A DNA stretch of 64,000 bases, taken from NCBI GenBank assembly GCA_911728455.2, contig OU452229.1, positions 10,765,642 to 10,829,641 on the forward strand. The letters are read 5' to 3'. The notes under the pieces were generated by a model. It had not been told where the DNA came from, did not search any database, and worked only from the letters and a program-made list of their open reading frames with translations. This document shows positions 32,818-63,934 of this stretch, in pieces. The translations under genes were made by a program, and so were the position numbers. Each line of letters starts with the position of its first letter. The stretch's first letter is position 1. This stretch comes from Marthasterias glacialis. Taxonomy: Eukaryota > Echinodermata > Asteroidea > Forcipulatida > Asteriidae.

Positions 32818-33749
32818 CGGGCTTTATTTAGGCTTATATGTACTTCATGCATGTGTGTACCCTGCTGATTGAAACTAGCATGCGTAGGAGATAGCTCATC
32901 CTTACTATTCTTCTGTCTGGGAAAACAGAAATGCTTTTGACTGAATCTTCCAAATTCCATATAAGTTTTTGTGATATTCGGATGCATTTACCAGTATTTT
33001 TTATCGAAGGTGTACTACGTTATCATGATTAATGAAGATACCAGACTTATTTGGTTTTATGCATCGATTACTTTAACGGCAGTAAAACTAGCCAGACCTG
33101 GTCAATTCTTCCCACTCTATGAGCAGTACCTAAATGCATACTTTTTTTTTTTAAGTACTTACATTTGTAAGCTTCGAAAGGTTTTTCCGACACCAAAGTA
33201 AAAACTATTTAAAAAAAAATTGTTTTTTTGTTTTATGGAGAAGTGGTCAGGACAAATTTGTAACACAGAAGATTAAGTATTGGTGTACATATATAGTCTC
33301 ATTTTGTTAATTGTATATGCGAAAATGTATTTATTTTTTTCTTGAGGATTAGAGACTAATTTAATTCAGCCCTCCAGTAATTTTTATTTGTATAACTGAA
33401 AACAAGTGATTAAGTGAGGTTTGTGGCTGTGTGATGGTGCAGGTTGCAGAAATTCATTGTTTTTAACAATAATATTTGTATTTTACTCACATCACTTTTT
33501 TTTTTTAATGACTGAGGCCATAAATAAGACTTCCCCTCGATCCCCCTCTATATTATCATGAAAAACTTTGCCTTTTGCTTCCCAATTTTAAGAAGGAATT
33601 TTGTCGCAGATTTCATGCCACTCTGTGCTATGCAGTTCTTTGTAAATTGCACACTGCACTATGCAAGAACACATATTTATTTTGTTTTCACCTACGAATG
33701 GATATGAATGATTTTCTTGAAAGTATGTGGGATAATAAAATGTTGTCTT

Positions 33750-34079
33750 AGATCCTTGTCATTTGATTGGTGGAACGCATGTCGTCATCCTTTATTTTGC
33801 CATGTATTGACTGCTGTGAAGTTGGACCGTCGTATATGGATAATTTTAGGATGGCGAGCATGTTTTTTTTTATGCTTATTTCGCAGAGTTGTTCCCAAAA
33901 TAATTGTTACCGCCCATTCGTTCAAACAAGGAAAGGCTGGTCACAGTGGACAAGGTTGGTGTCTGCATGGAGTCAGCCACATTGTTTAGAAGTTGTTTTT
34001 TATTTTCAGAGTGTGGAGTGGACGAGGAACCATGCCCATTTTGTGTTTATTGTGACAAAAATTCAAATGACAAGGATCT
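33750..34079 (+). mobile_element. Module with AGATCCTTGTCATTTGAT inverted ends, copy 2
   Basis: It is homologous along its length to 1181-1521 but in the opposite orientation. It starts AGATCCTTGTCATTTGAT and ends with ATTCAAATGACAAGGATCT. It is followed, as in copy 1, by the hairpin module. Confidence 0.75.
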
Positions 34080-34121
34080 ATATTTGAGTTATTTAAAACA
34101 AATATTGAATTCATTTCATTT

Positions 34122-34239
34122 GTGCATTGTCACAGAGTATAATCACTGTGACATCTGGCTGTTCCATTTGACTCGGCTGCGCCTCATGAAATGGAATAGT
34201 CCAGATTTCACCTTGTGATTATATTCTGCGACAATGCAC
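34122..34239. mobile_element. Hairpin module, copy 2
   Basis: GTGCATTGTCACAGAGTATA on the left pairs with TATATTCTGCGACAATGCAC on the right; the arms are about 50 bp. Together with 33750-34079 it forms a ~490-bp composite element matching 1017-1521. Confidence 0.8.
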
Positions 34240-34579
34240 TCAAATGCGTCCAATATTTGTTTAACGTAAGGGTGATAACTTCATACAGCCTATTTGTGCC
34301 GCGAGGGCGCTGTTTGAGGTTGTGATGGCATATGCAAGGGGTTTACAGCCGTTTCTTAATCCCCTGCATTGGTCAACATTGGTAATTGCCATCGACCAGT
34401 ATCAGCACTTTATGAACCAGAAATGAAATAAATCTGTGAAACTTTTAAGCTCAATCGGTCATAGGAGTCACAAGAAAAATGATGAAAAACCCCCATCAAT
34501 ATTTTCAGTGTTTTAAAAACATCCAATTTCAAAATCATGAGATCAAAATTGTTTTACTCATTTTTCAAAAAAAAACTGT

Positions 34580-34675
34580 TGCATTTCATGCAGAAATATT
34601 TTAAGAGAAGTTTTCCACCATGACCATCTTTATAAAGTATGTGTAAATCTGTGAACATCTATATTTTCAGTACCA
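34580..34675 (+). repeat. Dispersed repeat (GCAGAAATATTTTAAGAGAAG family)
   Basis: It shares CAGAAATATTTT-A-G-AAGTTTTCCACCAT and GTGTAAATCTGTGAAC with 52690-52785. Confidence 0.65.
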
Positions 34676-35335
34676 CCAAATGTTATGCAAACCCTTTCAT
34701 GACAAGTTTACACTTTCAAGAACATTTGAAGGCAAAGGGGGAGATCTTTGTAAAAAAACAAAATCAAGAAATCTGGGGAAAAAATCTTGACAAATCACAG
34801 GCCTGTGCACTTTTCAAAGACACAATTGATCCAAACGAGTAAAGTTTCATGCCACTGGTTTTATTTGTATATTCAGGAATGTGTAAGATGTATACAACTT
34901 TGATTAAAATCTTTATTAAAGTACCTCTTTTTGTTAGGATAAAATATGCAAATGTAAAAATCATATTTAACCAATTGAAAGTACTTAAATGGATAGCTCT
35001 TGTTTTCATTCATTAGAATTTGAATTTGATGTTAGTTAGTGGGGTGAGCTTGAAACTAAGGTGGGGGTGGGGTAAGTCTCATTATCATCTACATGTTTAA
35101 CTACCCCCCTACAAAATCCATCACCTGGTTTTGTCCTGATTTTGATTGATTCAGTACTGTAGTCAAGTTAATCATGCTTGACACGGTCTGGGCATAGCAA
35201 GTTATATGACGAGAAACACAAAGTATTCCTTAAAGTCCCACTTATCTACCATTCACATGTTGAAACACTTTTGGGCTGGTTTGAGGTACCAACGAAAACA
35301 AATTATAACCATTGAAAAAACTAATAACATGGTAG

Positions 35336-35458
35336 ATACAAAACCACATCCAGGTGTATAATTTGTAAGTCACTGAGATTCCCTGATTTCAGTGTAAACA
35401 ACTCACTGATGTATTGTCCTGACATTGCTGAAGAATTCCTAACACTCAGGAACTATTT
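35336..35458 (+). repeat. Dispersed repeat, copy 2 (partner at 8485-8606)
   Basis: It is a same-orientation copy of 8485-8606, recognised by ATACAAAACCACAT and TTTCAGTGTAAACA followed by CAGGAACTATTT. Confidence 0.65.
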
Positions 35459-36426
35459 ACCTCCTGCTGGGCTCACAAAGTTCAACCTTGTGTCCAAGAA
35501 GGTCGTAAAGCAATCTAATGGCTCTGAGCAGAGCACAACTGTTAGATTTGTTGCTCAAATTACACCAAAGATATTCGTTTTCTTTTCTCATGATTAATTT
35601 AACTTTGCTATGACTTGTAAATGGCAGTAAAACAGTCAAAGTTTTACATTCAATTTTTTCTTGAAGCACAATTTTGTGCCGTTAATTGCTTACAACCTTT
35701 TGTCGGTCACATTTTCAGTACGTCCTTCCAGTGGGCACACGACAATTTGTGTTTAGAAAAGTTTCAAGACACTTAACATTTCTGCAACATTTCTACAACC
35801 CTGGACAATATTCCTGGGGACATCCCAACCTTTACTGCCACTTTAAAATTATCCAAGCAAACATTTGTGCTCTGAAATCCTACAAACAAAATGAAAAATG
35901 TTGCCACTTTGACATCCAAAAGAGTTGGATCGACAGAGTGGAGGAAGGAAAAGGGGAGGGGGGGGGCACAAAGTATCCTAAGAAAACTGGGATTTGAGTT
36001 CTCAAAAGTCTCTCAAATTATTAACTTTTTCTGAATCATGATGTAAGAAATGAATTATGTAAAAATAATTGTACATTAGTACGAGACCATACTGTAAAAA
36101 AAAAAAATACCTAGACATTGGCTGTACTTAATATGCATTTGTGAATATTTGACGGGCATGATTTTTTATTTTATTATTTTTGTTTTTTACCTTATAAATT
36201 ACTGATGCAGGTATGTCATTACCACACAAAGTTGTATATCAGTTTATAATGTTCTGAGGCATACTATAAATCTAGAGAGTATGGCAAACTGTAGGTATTA
36301 TTTATGGTAAACTGTATATTACTGTAATTAATTTGTGCATTTACAATTTGTAAATAAAATACATGAAACTGTTCAACGATGCTTTGCAAACGATATTCTT
36401 TAGAACCAAAAACCAATGGCTTGATT

Positions 36427-36432
36427 TTTATT
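36427..36432 (-). terminator. Candidate MCM9 polyadenylation signal
   Basis: TTTATT on the plus strand (AATAAA on the minus strand), about 355 bp after the MCM9 stop codon. Further AATAAA-like sites occur downstream near 36165, so this one is only a candidate. Confidence 0.35.
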
Positions 36433-36584
36433 ATTGAAAAAATAGATTTGTGTACAAACATATATGCTTGTATAAACCATTGACTACAAAAAGAGTGACC
36501 TTGAACATTCCAGGGCTTTTCTGGCAGGCTATACTGGTCGTATAGGAAATTTTGTGTCAAAATTTCCACATAAATTCAAGAGTT

Positions 36585-36784
36585 ATAAAAGTAACAGCTG
36601 AACAAGTTTTGAGATGTGCCCCCTTTCTTCATATCATGAGTTGATAAAAATCGAAAAATGCAATATCCACAAAATATCAGATTTAATGTTTTCTTCTATG
36701 GAGCTGTGTGCAAATTGTGCCTGCTTGAAGTAAGGGCTTTGTGGCTCTTTTGTAAATGTGATGTCACAGATTACATGGTCTATA
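36585..36784 (+). repeat. Dispersed repeat R1, copy abutting the MCM9 stop codon
   Basis: It aligns with 17922-18126. Its homology ends (TTACATGGTCTATA) exactly where the MCM9 TAA begins at 36787-36785, so the repeat forms the first ~200 nt of the MCM9 3'UTR. Confidence 0.8.
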
Positions 36785-56780
<19,996 letters not shown>

Positions 56781-57050
56781 GTTTTTCAACTTCAACGTGG
56801 CTGTGGAAAAAAGAGTTGAAGACATATCATAAATCAACAAATAGAATGAAAATGTGATTTCATTAGCCTCATTGAGCAATTGATTAGCTTCATTTCTCCT
56901 CGTTATTAATATAATGACCAGTGGGCCGTAATTGTAAACAAGGTTAATTTATCAACACCTGTGGCTGGCAATCATGTGATTTAAACAAACCCGAATAATA
57001 AAAATGAAATTTGTAAAAAAATTACAATAAAGATCTTCAATTTAGATTCA

Positions 57051-57175
57051 TAGGCCTATTGTAGACCCAGTGACTGGGGCGCAATACTCCTTTTTTGAGA
57101 TTTTGACATTACCGATAATGTCAAAATCTCAAAAAAGGAGTACAGTGCCCCCAGTCACTGGGTTTAGGCCTATTG
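57051..57175. mobile_element. Hairpin MITE with flanking 11-bp direct repeats
   Basis: CCCAGTGACTGGGG...TACTCCTTTTTTGAGATT...GACATTA (57066 on) is followed after a 4-bp loop (CCGA) by its complement, ending CACTGGG at 57162. The direct repeat TAGGCCTATTG flanks both sides (57051-57061 and 57165-57175) and could be a target-site duplication. Confidence 0.8.
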
Positions 57176-57839
57176 TTTCTCAGTAGGCCTAGATGTTATT
57201 TATTGTTAATTTCAGTTACACTACAATGCTTAGTTGCGACAATAGACCCTTTCACGGTAATATGCGCAATGTTGAATCTGCCCTGTGCGTTGTGGTACAT
57301 TGTCTTGAACGCGCATTTACACGATACGTATAACATCACACATGCTTCTCAAGCTGTGCATCAAGTGCGATTACAAGTTGCAGAGTTTGAAATAAACAAC
57401 ACACCACGTAAAAGGGTTTATTTAATATGATAGATCCTCATACTGACTTAAATAGTTAAAAATAGGCATGACCTAGATGAGAAGAGCTAGGATTCTTGCA
57501 GCTAACCTTCATCTGATATGTCTGACTCAGAGTCTGACAAACATTTATCATCCTGCAATCATCTTTCTTCATTCAACCCAATCATGTAATGAAATCGAGG
57601 CTGGAAAGTGGAAGGAAAACTGTAGTACTACTACTAGTCTACTACTACTACATATTACTAGTATCCTGGAGCGACCGGTTTTCGGTCACTTAACGGTAAA
57701 AATCGTTCGGAAACGGAAACTAAATGAAATTTTTTTAAACCATCTGACCCACCTTTTAACAAGACCCTTTTAATTCATAATCTGTTGAAATCCCAGAAGT
57801 TGCAGTCATAAATTCCGAAATATCGTCCTAAATTTACAG

Positions 57840-57960
57840 CGGTGCTGTATTCGCCGTGCACACGTCGCGTTACCCGTTTCCGGTCGGTCCATTCAGGGGC
57901 AGTTTTTATCAACTTCACGCACTAGTATGGCGCGCAAAATGCAAAAAAACAAAAAACAAA
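57840..57960 (-). promoter_or_regulatory. Candidate MCM9 promoter / non-coding first exon
   Basis: This is a local CpG-richer patch in otherwise AT-rich DNA, with about eleven CG dinucleotides in ~110 bp. It includes GGCGCGCAAAA (57931-57941), similar to an E2F site; E2F control is known for MCM genes in animals. It lies about 1.1 kb upstream of the MCM9 start exon. Only composition and position support this. Confidence 0.3.
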
Positions 57961-60858
57961 TAATAACTATTGTCCAGACTGTCTCTGCGGCTAGTGAGAC
58001 GATTATTGGTTAATAAAATAACAAAGTTCTTCTTTACATGAATTTTTTTAGATTTATTTTTTCCTTTTCTTTTTCTTCTTTATTTTACTTTAAAGTGGTA
58101 TTAATGATTATTTTCAAATTAAATGTGATTGTTTTTGCTGAACTTATATAAATTTGTATAATTATATACATCAATTATCCTTTTCTTTTCTGTAGTTTGT
58201 GGCTTTTCTGCTTCATCAACATAATAAATGAATACTTCTTGAAGTGCCCTCCCTCCCCAAGAGAAAAATCCAGATGACACAAGAGAAAAGCATGACACCT
58301 TTTCTTATCTTTTACTTTTTTATTTTTCTTTGAAGTGTTTAACATAAATTGTTTTAAAATCAAATGTAATGGTTTTTACTGAATTTATATAAACTTTTTT
58401 AAATTGATACAAATCCATTTATATTTATTTATCAAGTTATGTGACCTTTCTGCTTTGTCAACATAATAATAGTTCTTGCATTGCAGTTTGTTCCTCTTCC
58501 TGACTCATTAGCGGAGCAGGTCCAGAGCTGGTAGCTTTGATGTTTTATTTTTTAAGCTTTTCTGATTGATCAACAACAGCCTCGTATTCATCATCAAGAC
58601 ATTTTTTAGAATAAAATAGTCTGTAGCTGGCTTTTACTTTGCGTATCATAGTCTGTATAAAGAGAAGGAAATATAACATTGCCATTAAAAAATCTATAAA
58701 ACCAATCATAAAGTTCCTAAAATTAATTGTAATAAAGATGACATATTTTCTGGATCCTGACATAAATTCATGGTCATTAGCTACGTACAATGTCAGGCCC
58801 TCCAAGTATTTTGTGCAATTATTTTACGCATTTTGTGCACTGCCTGTGGCATAAACAAGAACGTTTTTGATGTTTTTTTTTGTTTTGAAACTGCATTATC
58901 TGTCAAAATTTGTTCAAAGAATGGGGAAGGGAGGGGAATTAAGTGAAAGTTGGACCAAACAACTTTGTTGTTCTTCATAAAAAAAATATTACTGAATAAA
59001 ATAAAAGTGACTGTTCCATTTCCTCAACACATTTTTAATTTAAAACAAAAAATAATATTTATCAATCTGATTATCTTGAATTTCAGAGTGGCCAATAATA
59101 TGAGTAATTTGGGGAGAAATGAACTTTATATAGCCATTGCAGCTTTCATTAGGGCCCATTGCAATGAAGCAGAGAGTGCAGTATAAACACAAAAAGTCAT
59201 ATTCACTTGAAATTCACTTAAGGTTTCTGCAATGTTGGCACTCCATACAATCCCACTTAGCAACATAATCACGTGATCTACCGTTCTACCTGGGGAAAAT
59301 GGTACTTGACCTTACCGATGAAACTTTCATTTGGAATGTTTGACCGTGGATTATAATTTTTAGAGACCTTTGATTGTGAGTAAAAAGTGTATTAGTGATC
59401 TATACTGAAAATTTAACATTTTATAAACTTTTGGGTGTAACTTACGACAGGAAACTTGAATCTCAATAATTTTTTGCGTGGGTGATCGTAAGGAACATCG
59501 GTCGTGAATGAAATTTCTAGTCGCTGTATATCTAGCGCCCTCTCGCGGTAAACAGGAATCAAAATGAGTGACCGGGTATAGGTGTCGACCGAAAACGGGT
59601 AATCGCATGATACTACTATGGTCCCTAATAAAAATATAAAACACTAGTTTATACTTAATATATAGATAGTTAAATTACAAACAATCATTAATTAGTATAC
59701 TACTAGTAGCAGTACTACTAGCTACTAAGTACTACTAGTACTACTACTACTACTACAAGGTAGTACTAGCATAGCATTACTAATAGTATAATACTAATTA
59801 CTAAATTAGCACTATCTAGCACTAGCACTAGCACTAGCAGTGTGCAGGATCAGGAATCCCGGCAAGGATGGCAAAACAACTTCTTCTTGTCTTTCTGCAA
59901 AAAGAGGGAAGCCGAGACTGGATGACTGCATTGAAAGAATGCCTCAACAGGAATATACCAAAGTCGGCCGGGTATAAAATTACTTACCTAAGTTTTTTTC
60001 AACTGTGGATGGGTGATCAAGGGCTAGGCAAGGCGTATCAAACGGCGCGCTTCTCCCTGTCACATAATTCATAACACAACTCTTGAGGTCGCTCTTTACT
60101 TTGTTAATTAATTTCCAATCGGCGCAGTGGTGTCTCTCCCGCCCCCCCCCCCCCCCCCCAAGTGTGGTTTTGTGGAGCAGAGAGAGAGAGAGAGGGAGCG
60201 TGGAGAAGGCTACACTGTCCTTTTGGGTGAGCTTCTAATGGTCTATCCTTCAAATCAGCGTGAAGTGTTACTCTTGTCTTAAAATGCCGAGCATAACAAG
60301 CTGAAAATTGACACAAGCAAACAAGGAAGGCTCTCCAGCTGAACCAGTGTAACTAGACATAGCTTTCTTTTGTTAATGTATACGTTGTTTTTAGACGTTT
60401 TTTAGCCATGCAATAATTTATTTGATGTGAATATGCGCTGGCTGCACAGGACAGGCAGGCAGTTCCAGTCGCTTTCTACATGTACGTACTAAAATTGTAC
60501 TTACTTGCGTTCATCTCAAAGGCAATAGCCATAAATTGTGTTTGTGTTCATTGATTCAAGTGGTTTTACTTGGGCTTAAATAAGTTATATTTGGGGCAAA
60601 AATGCCGTATCCGGCTGCAACTTATCTCCCTTTTAAATCCTTACCTGTCCAGAAAGGTTGACAGAATGTATAAAGAGAGGAACAGGCACTTTAAATGATT
60701 ACAAATGAAAAATAAGCCATTTTCATGTCTACGTTGGGCTTGACAAAGCTACTCACTAAACGCCATTTTACTTCCTTTGGGCATGAATGTGCTAATGTTC
60801 CGTCCAAACTTGACAATCGCCCCAACTCTATAAGTTGGGACTGGTCCCAACCTGAGTG

Positions 60859-61353
60859 TTACAGTTGGGGCGCCCCAACTATAGTTGGGATCGCCCATGC
60901 AGCTCTACACGAAAGCGGAGCCAAAGCCAAAGACGAGGTTTGGAAAAGGCCTATTGGTTGATAGTAGTATCGGTCTTCTGGGCTGCTATCTCGTCATAAT
61001 TAATTATGTGCAGAACATGTGGGTTACAAGTGTCTTTTTTTTAGAGGGTTCTGACGACGAACACAGGTGACATTTTCAGTCTCCAAAGTACGGATTTAAT
61101 TTCCCTTCTCTCGGAAACCAAAATTTTAATTTGTCTCAAATGTTATCAAGTACTAGAATAAAGTGGTCTTAATAACTTCATACTATTATTATTTTATTTT
61201 TATCCTTGCATATTTCGTTAAAATAATTGAAGAAATGAACATTGTCATTAACACTTTCAGTATTGTGTTGCGATTGGGGGGGGGGGGGTACTGGCTCCGA
61301 TGGTACTCTGTATTCACTGCAATCCCAACTATAGTTGGGCGCCCCAACTGTAA
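60859..61353. mobile_element. Element with 34-bp inverted repeats (CCCAACTATAGTTGGG)
   Basis: The left repeat (60859-60893) begins TTACAGTTGGGGCGCCCCAA and the right repeat (61320-61353) is its near-perfect reverse complement. Each arm also contains the self-complementary CCCAACTATAGTTGGG. A related half-site, CCCAACTCTATAAGTTGGG, lies at 60821-60840. The interior has no convincing coding sequence. Confidence 0.65.
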
Positions 61354-61732
61354 TTATTTAAATTTAAAGTAACCCTAGATCGTCCTGACTAGGGATACGA
61401 TTATCACAGCTACGCAACTTAAACAAATTCATTGTGCACATACTGTATTAGCCAAATCAATGTACACTGAATAAAAGTGAAATGAACTTGTACAAAACTA
61501 CAATTCAAGGGATAGTTACTAGTAGTAGTAAACACAAAAATTTGCATTAGGCTGCCAAACAGTTCTATAAAATTGGTCCCAAATGCAAACACAAATTTGT
61601 AATTTTTGTATTGTGATGTTGAATCTGTGAGTGGCGTAGCTTATGTGGTAACCACAGTGCTATTCTTTCTAACATGTCCAAAAGTCAGGCGACACTTTAT
61701 CACTTTGAACTTTGCCAATAGACCTCTTGCAT

Positions 61733-61870
61733 ACAGTGACGTCACAATCTCAAATAGCGCCCCCACGGAGTCAAAAGAAGACCTATCATTTGCTGAGAGT
61801 TGTGCGTAGCGCGCACATGCTTTTTTCCATTGTTTGACCTCAATGATGGTGGTCTGATGCAAGGCGTCTT
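61733..61870 (+). repeat. Dispersed repeat (GTGACGTCACAATCTCAAA family)
   Basis: It matches 22168-22300: AGTGACGTCACAATCTCAAA-TAGCGCCC, then AAAAGAAGAC, TTTGCTGAGAGTTGTG and TTTTCCATTGTTTGACCTCA. Confidence 0.65.
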
Positions 61871-62419
61871 TATCATTTCTCACTCTCGGATCTCGTGTGA
61901 CTTCTACAAAGCACGTACAGCAATATTACCTGTCCAAACTTGAATTTACTTACAGACAAGTACAGGACTACAGGATTAAATACTTTAACAAATATTTTAA
62001 AAGCGATGAGTTCCAATCTGATAGCTCACTAATCACAAAGTCCAATTTGCCGTCCCAATCCTCTAGATCTCAAAATACTGTCAAAGTCAAGGAGATAGCA
62101 TTTGAATGCTCTATGAATAACCGTTGCTTATTTTGATTGCCGTTTTCAAAGCAGTCCTCATGAACATGATGAAGAACTTTGATGTATGTGACGTGTTAGG
62201 CTTACCCTAACCTGTAGAAACGGGGCTTGAGACTTATGGGGATGCTAGTAGGCGGTAGATTTGTCAGGTAAATTAATTGTTCTCCGAAATGTGCGACAGC
62301 TCAGTAATAATAAGGAATTTTACCTAGTATGTCTGCTCCCAACTAGCATTCCAAAGACTCCCATTGCAATACATGTGTTCTGTTTTAAGGTTTCTGATTT
62401 TCATCGCGGACATTTGAGT

Positions 62420-62612
62420 ATGGATGATTTTGAAGACGTAGAAGAGACCCTTGAGAGACTTCAGAGAGAGTGGTTGGCTGGAGACAGCGCCTTACCGCTG
62501 GAAAATCAGTTCACCCCTAGCTACTGCTATGGCTGTGCGCGGACCAGCGGCGTTGCCGTGTGCCGTAAGCCGTTGCCTAAGAAACAGAAGAAAACCAAGC
62601 CAGCTGCTAAAG
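62420..62612 (+). CDS. Probable first coding exon of an unrecognised gene
   Basis: The ATG at 62420 has a good context (AGTATGG: A at -3, G at +4) and opens a 64-codon reading frame ending at a donor, AAAG|GTAACA. The peptide starts acidic and helical (MDDFEDVEETLERLQREW). It then has three cysteines in a CxxC-x8-C arrangement (SYCYGCARTSGVAVC) and a lysine-rich stretch (KPLPKKQKKTKPAAK) that could be nuclear-localising. I do not recognise the family. The frame is also open upstream through TTTTAAG at 62388, so this might be an internal exon. Later exons lie beyond the window. Confidence 0.55.
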
Positions 62613-62753
62613 GTAACACACAGGGACATGTATGGTTACAGTCTGCCTCTTTGAATTAATAATATAATAGAGGAAGGTTGAGAGAAAAATTATATTGCTT
62701 TCATTTGTTCATCTTTTCTCTCAGAAGTTTTACATTATCATGATTTGCTCTAA

Positions 62754-63025
62754 AACCAGTTGCCACCAGGAATCTTCCATTCTTTCCTCGGAATTGCCGG
62801 AATCATTTTTCTTTGAGGGTAACACTAGCACAAAGAAACCTTGACTTGACAAAGCCAAGGATTTTCTTTGTAGCACTGTCAATTTTTTTTTGTTTTCTCA
62901 ATCGAGAAATGCCAAATACATGAGCTGTGAATTGCAAAATTTCTGAATTGAGCTGCCGCCGAGGATTGGTACTCAATCCAGAACCAAGGCTGGATCCCTA
63001 GTCCTTCCCAACTTATCTCTGTCAA
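62754..63025 (+). repeat. Dispersed repeat R4, copy 2
   Basis: It is a same-orientation partner of 39521-39815. Shared blocks include AGCACAAAGAAACCTTGACT, GTTTTCTCAATCGAGAAA and AGCTGCCGCCGAGG. Confidence 0.75.
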
Positions 63026-63256
63026 GCTGGAAGAAGTAGGGATTTATACAATTTATAGAAGTAGGGATTTTATGTGTGGGGTCCCTTTAAAAAACATCAG
63101 TGACTATAGCCGTAGGATGGGCTGTATAATAGTAGTACCCAGTTCCTATACAGTGTTTTATTATACTCAACGGACGCCTTAAAGTGCTCATTGTTTTTTT
63201 GACGGGTTTGAATCAGAATTATCCCCAATCTGCTTCCAGATTATCTTTATTATAAG

Positions 63257-63381
63257 TTATCACACGAGCGCAAGTGGAATATGGAAAAATATAGCACTTG
63301 TGTGTCCCTTACCGGCCTCATTGGATAGTGGGACGCAGACGGGCTATATTTTTCCATATTCCATGGGTGCTCGTGTGATAA
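63257..63381. mobile_element. Hairpin MITE-like element
   Basis: TTATCACACGAGCGCAAGTG, GAATATGGAAAAATATAGC on the left is matched by the complement of GCTATATTTTTCCATATTC, CATGGGTGCTCGTGTGATAA on the right. The arms are about 40 bp around a ~45-bp centre. Confidence 0.85.
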
Positions 63382-63601
63382 GGAATTTATCTTAAAGCAA
63401 ACTTGATGCACAGCTTAAAATAGCGCAATCTACGGATTTAAAACAGCATTAAAACAGGGTGTGATATGGACCGTAAGATATGGTCATAGGCATATGGGGC
63501 AAGGGGGGCAGTTGCCTCCCCCAAATTCGGGCAAAACATTGGGGCACATTTGGGCAAAGCAAGAACAATAGGGAAAAAAAGTGTTTATTAGAAATTGATA
63601 C

Positions 63602-63934
63602 TTCGTAGTGTGCCCGGCAAAAGGACGTAAGGGAAAGTTCCCGGCAAAAGGACGTAAGCAATTTATGTTAAAATTTGTGTTTCAAGAACTATGAGCGGGA
63701 AAGTTTGGTAAACATTTTGCCATCCAAAAATCATTCTAGAAAGGTTAAATTCTGCATGGGGAATGGGGAAACATGTCTTCAGGGTAATTCTAGCAAAAAA
63801 ACTAACAAAAATTATATATTCTTCATGCCAGGAGCCGATTTGTTGCTTACGTCCTTTTGTTACTGGGACAAACTACTTTATGTTCCCGGCAAAAGGGCGT
63901 AAGGCCTTACGCCCTTTTTCCGGGCACACGACGA
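63602..63934. mobile_element. TIR element with internal CCCGGCAAAAGGACGTAAG repeats
   Basis: GTGTGCCCGGCAAAAGGACG at 63608 is mirrored at 63929 by the complement of GTGTGCCCGGAAAAAGGGCG. The core TTCCCGGCAAAAGGACGTAA recurs inside at 63638, in inverted form near 63848, and as a GGGCG variant at 63882. The interior has no coding capacity. Confidence 0.8.

Larger units (their letters stand above)
31984..36390. other. Intergenic region between TANC and MCM9
   Basis: No exon recognised on either strand. It contains a 21-bp G run (32537-32557), the hairpin at 32661-32817, the composite element copy at 33750-34239, and dispersed repeats at 34580-34675 and 35336-35458. Confidence 0.6.
56801..62419. 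other. Region between MCM9 exon 1 and the next gene
   Basis: No coding exon recognised. It should contain the MCM9 5'UTR exon(s) and promoter, and perhaps the promoter of the divergent downstream gene. It holds a hairpin element (57051-57175), ACT/AGT-rich simple sequence (57615-57660, 59698-59835), a 16-17-bp C run (60143-60159), the inverted-repeat element at 60859-61353 and a dispersed repeat (61733-61870). A/T-rich open stretches at 58545-58805 and 61897-62136 show no family resemblance. Confidence 0.6.

Noticed and set aside
58545-58805. 86-residue hydrophobic open frame on the minus strand
   Set aside because: It is AT-rich with no recognisable family, no splice context and no regulatory signals; likely chance.
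61897-62136. 79-residue open frame (MTSTKHVQQYYLSKLEF...)
   Set aside because: It has no family resemblance and sits in low-complexity intergenic DNA; no evidence of coding.
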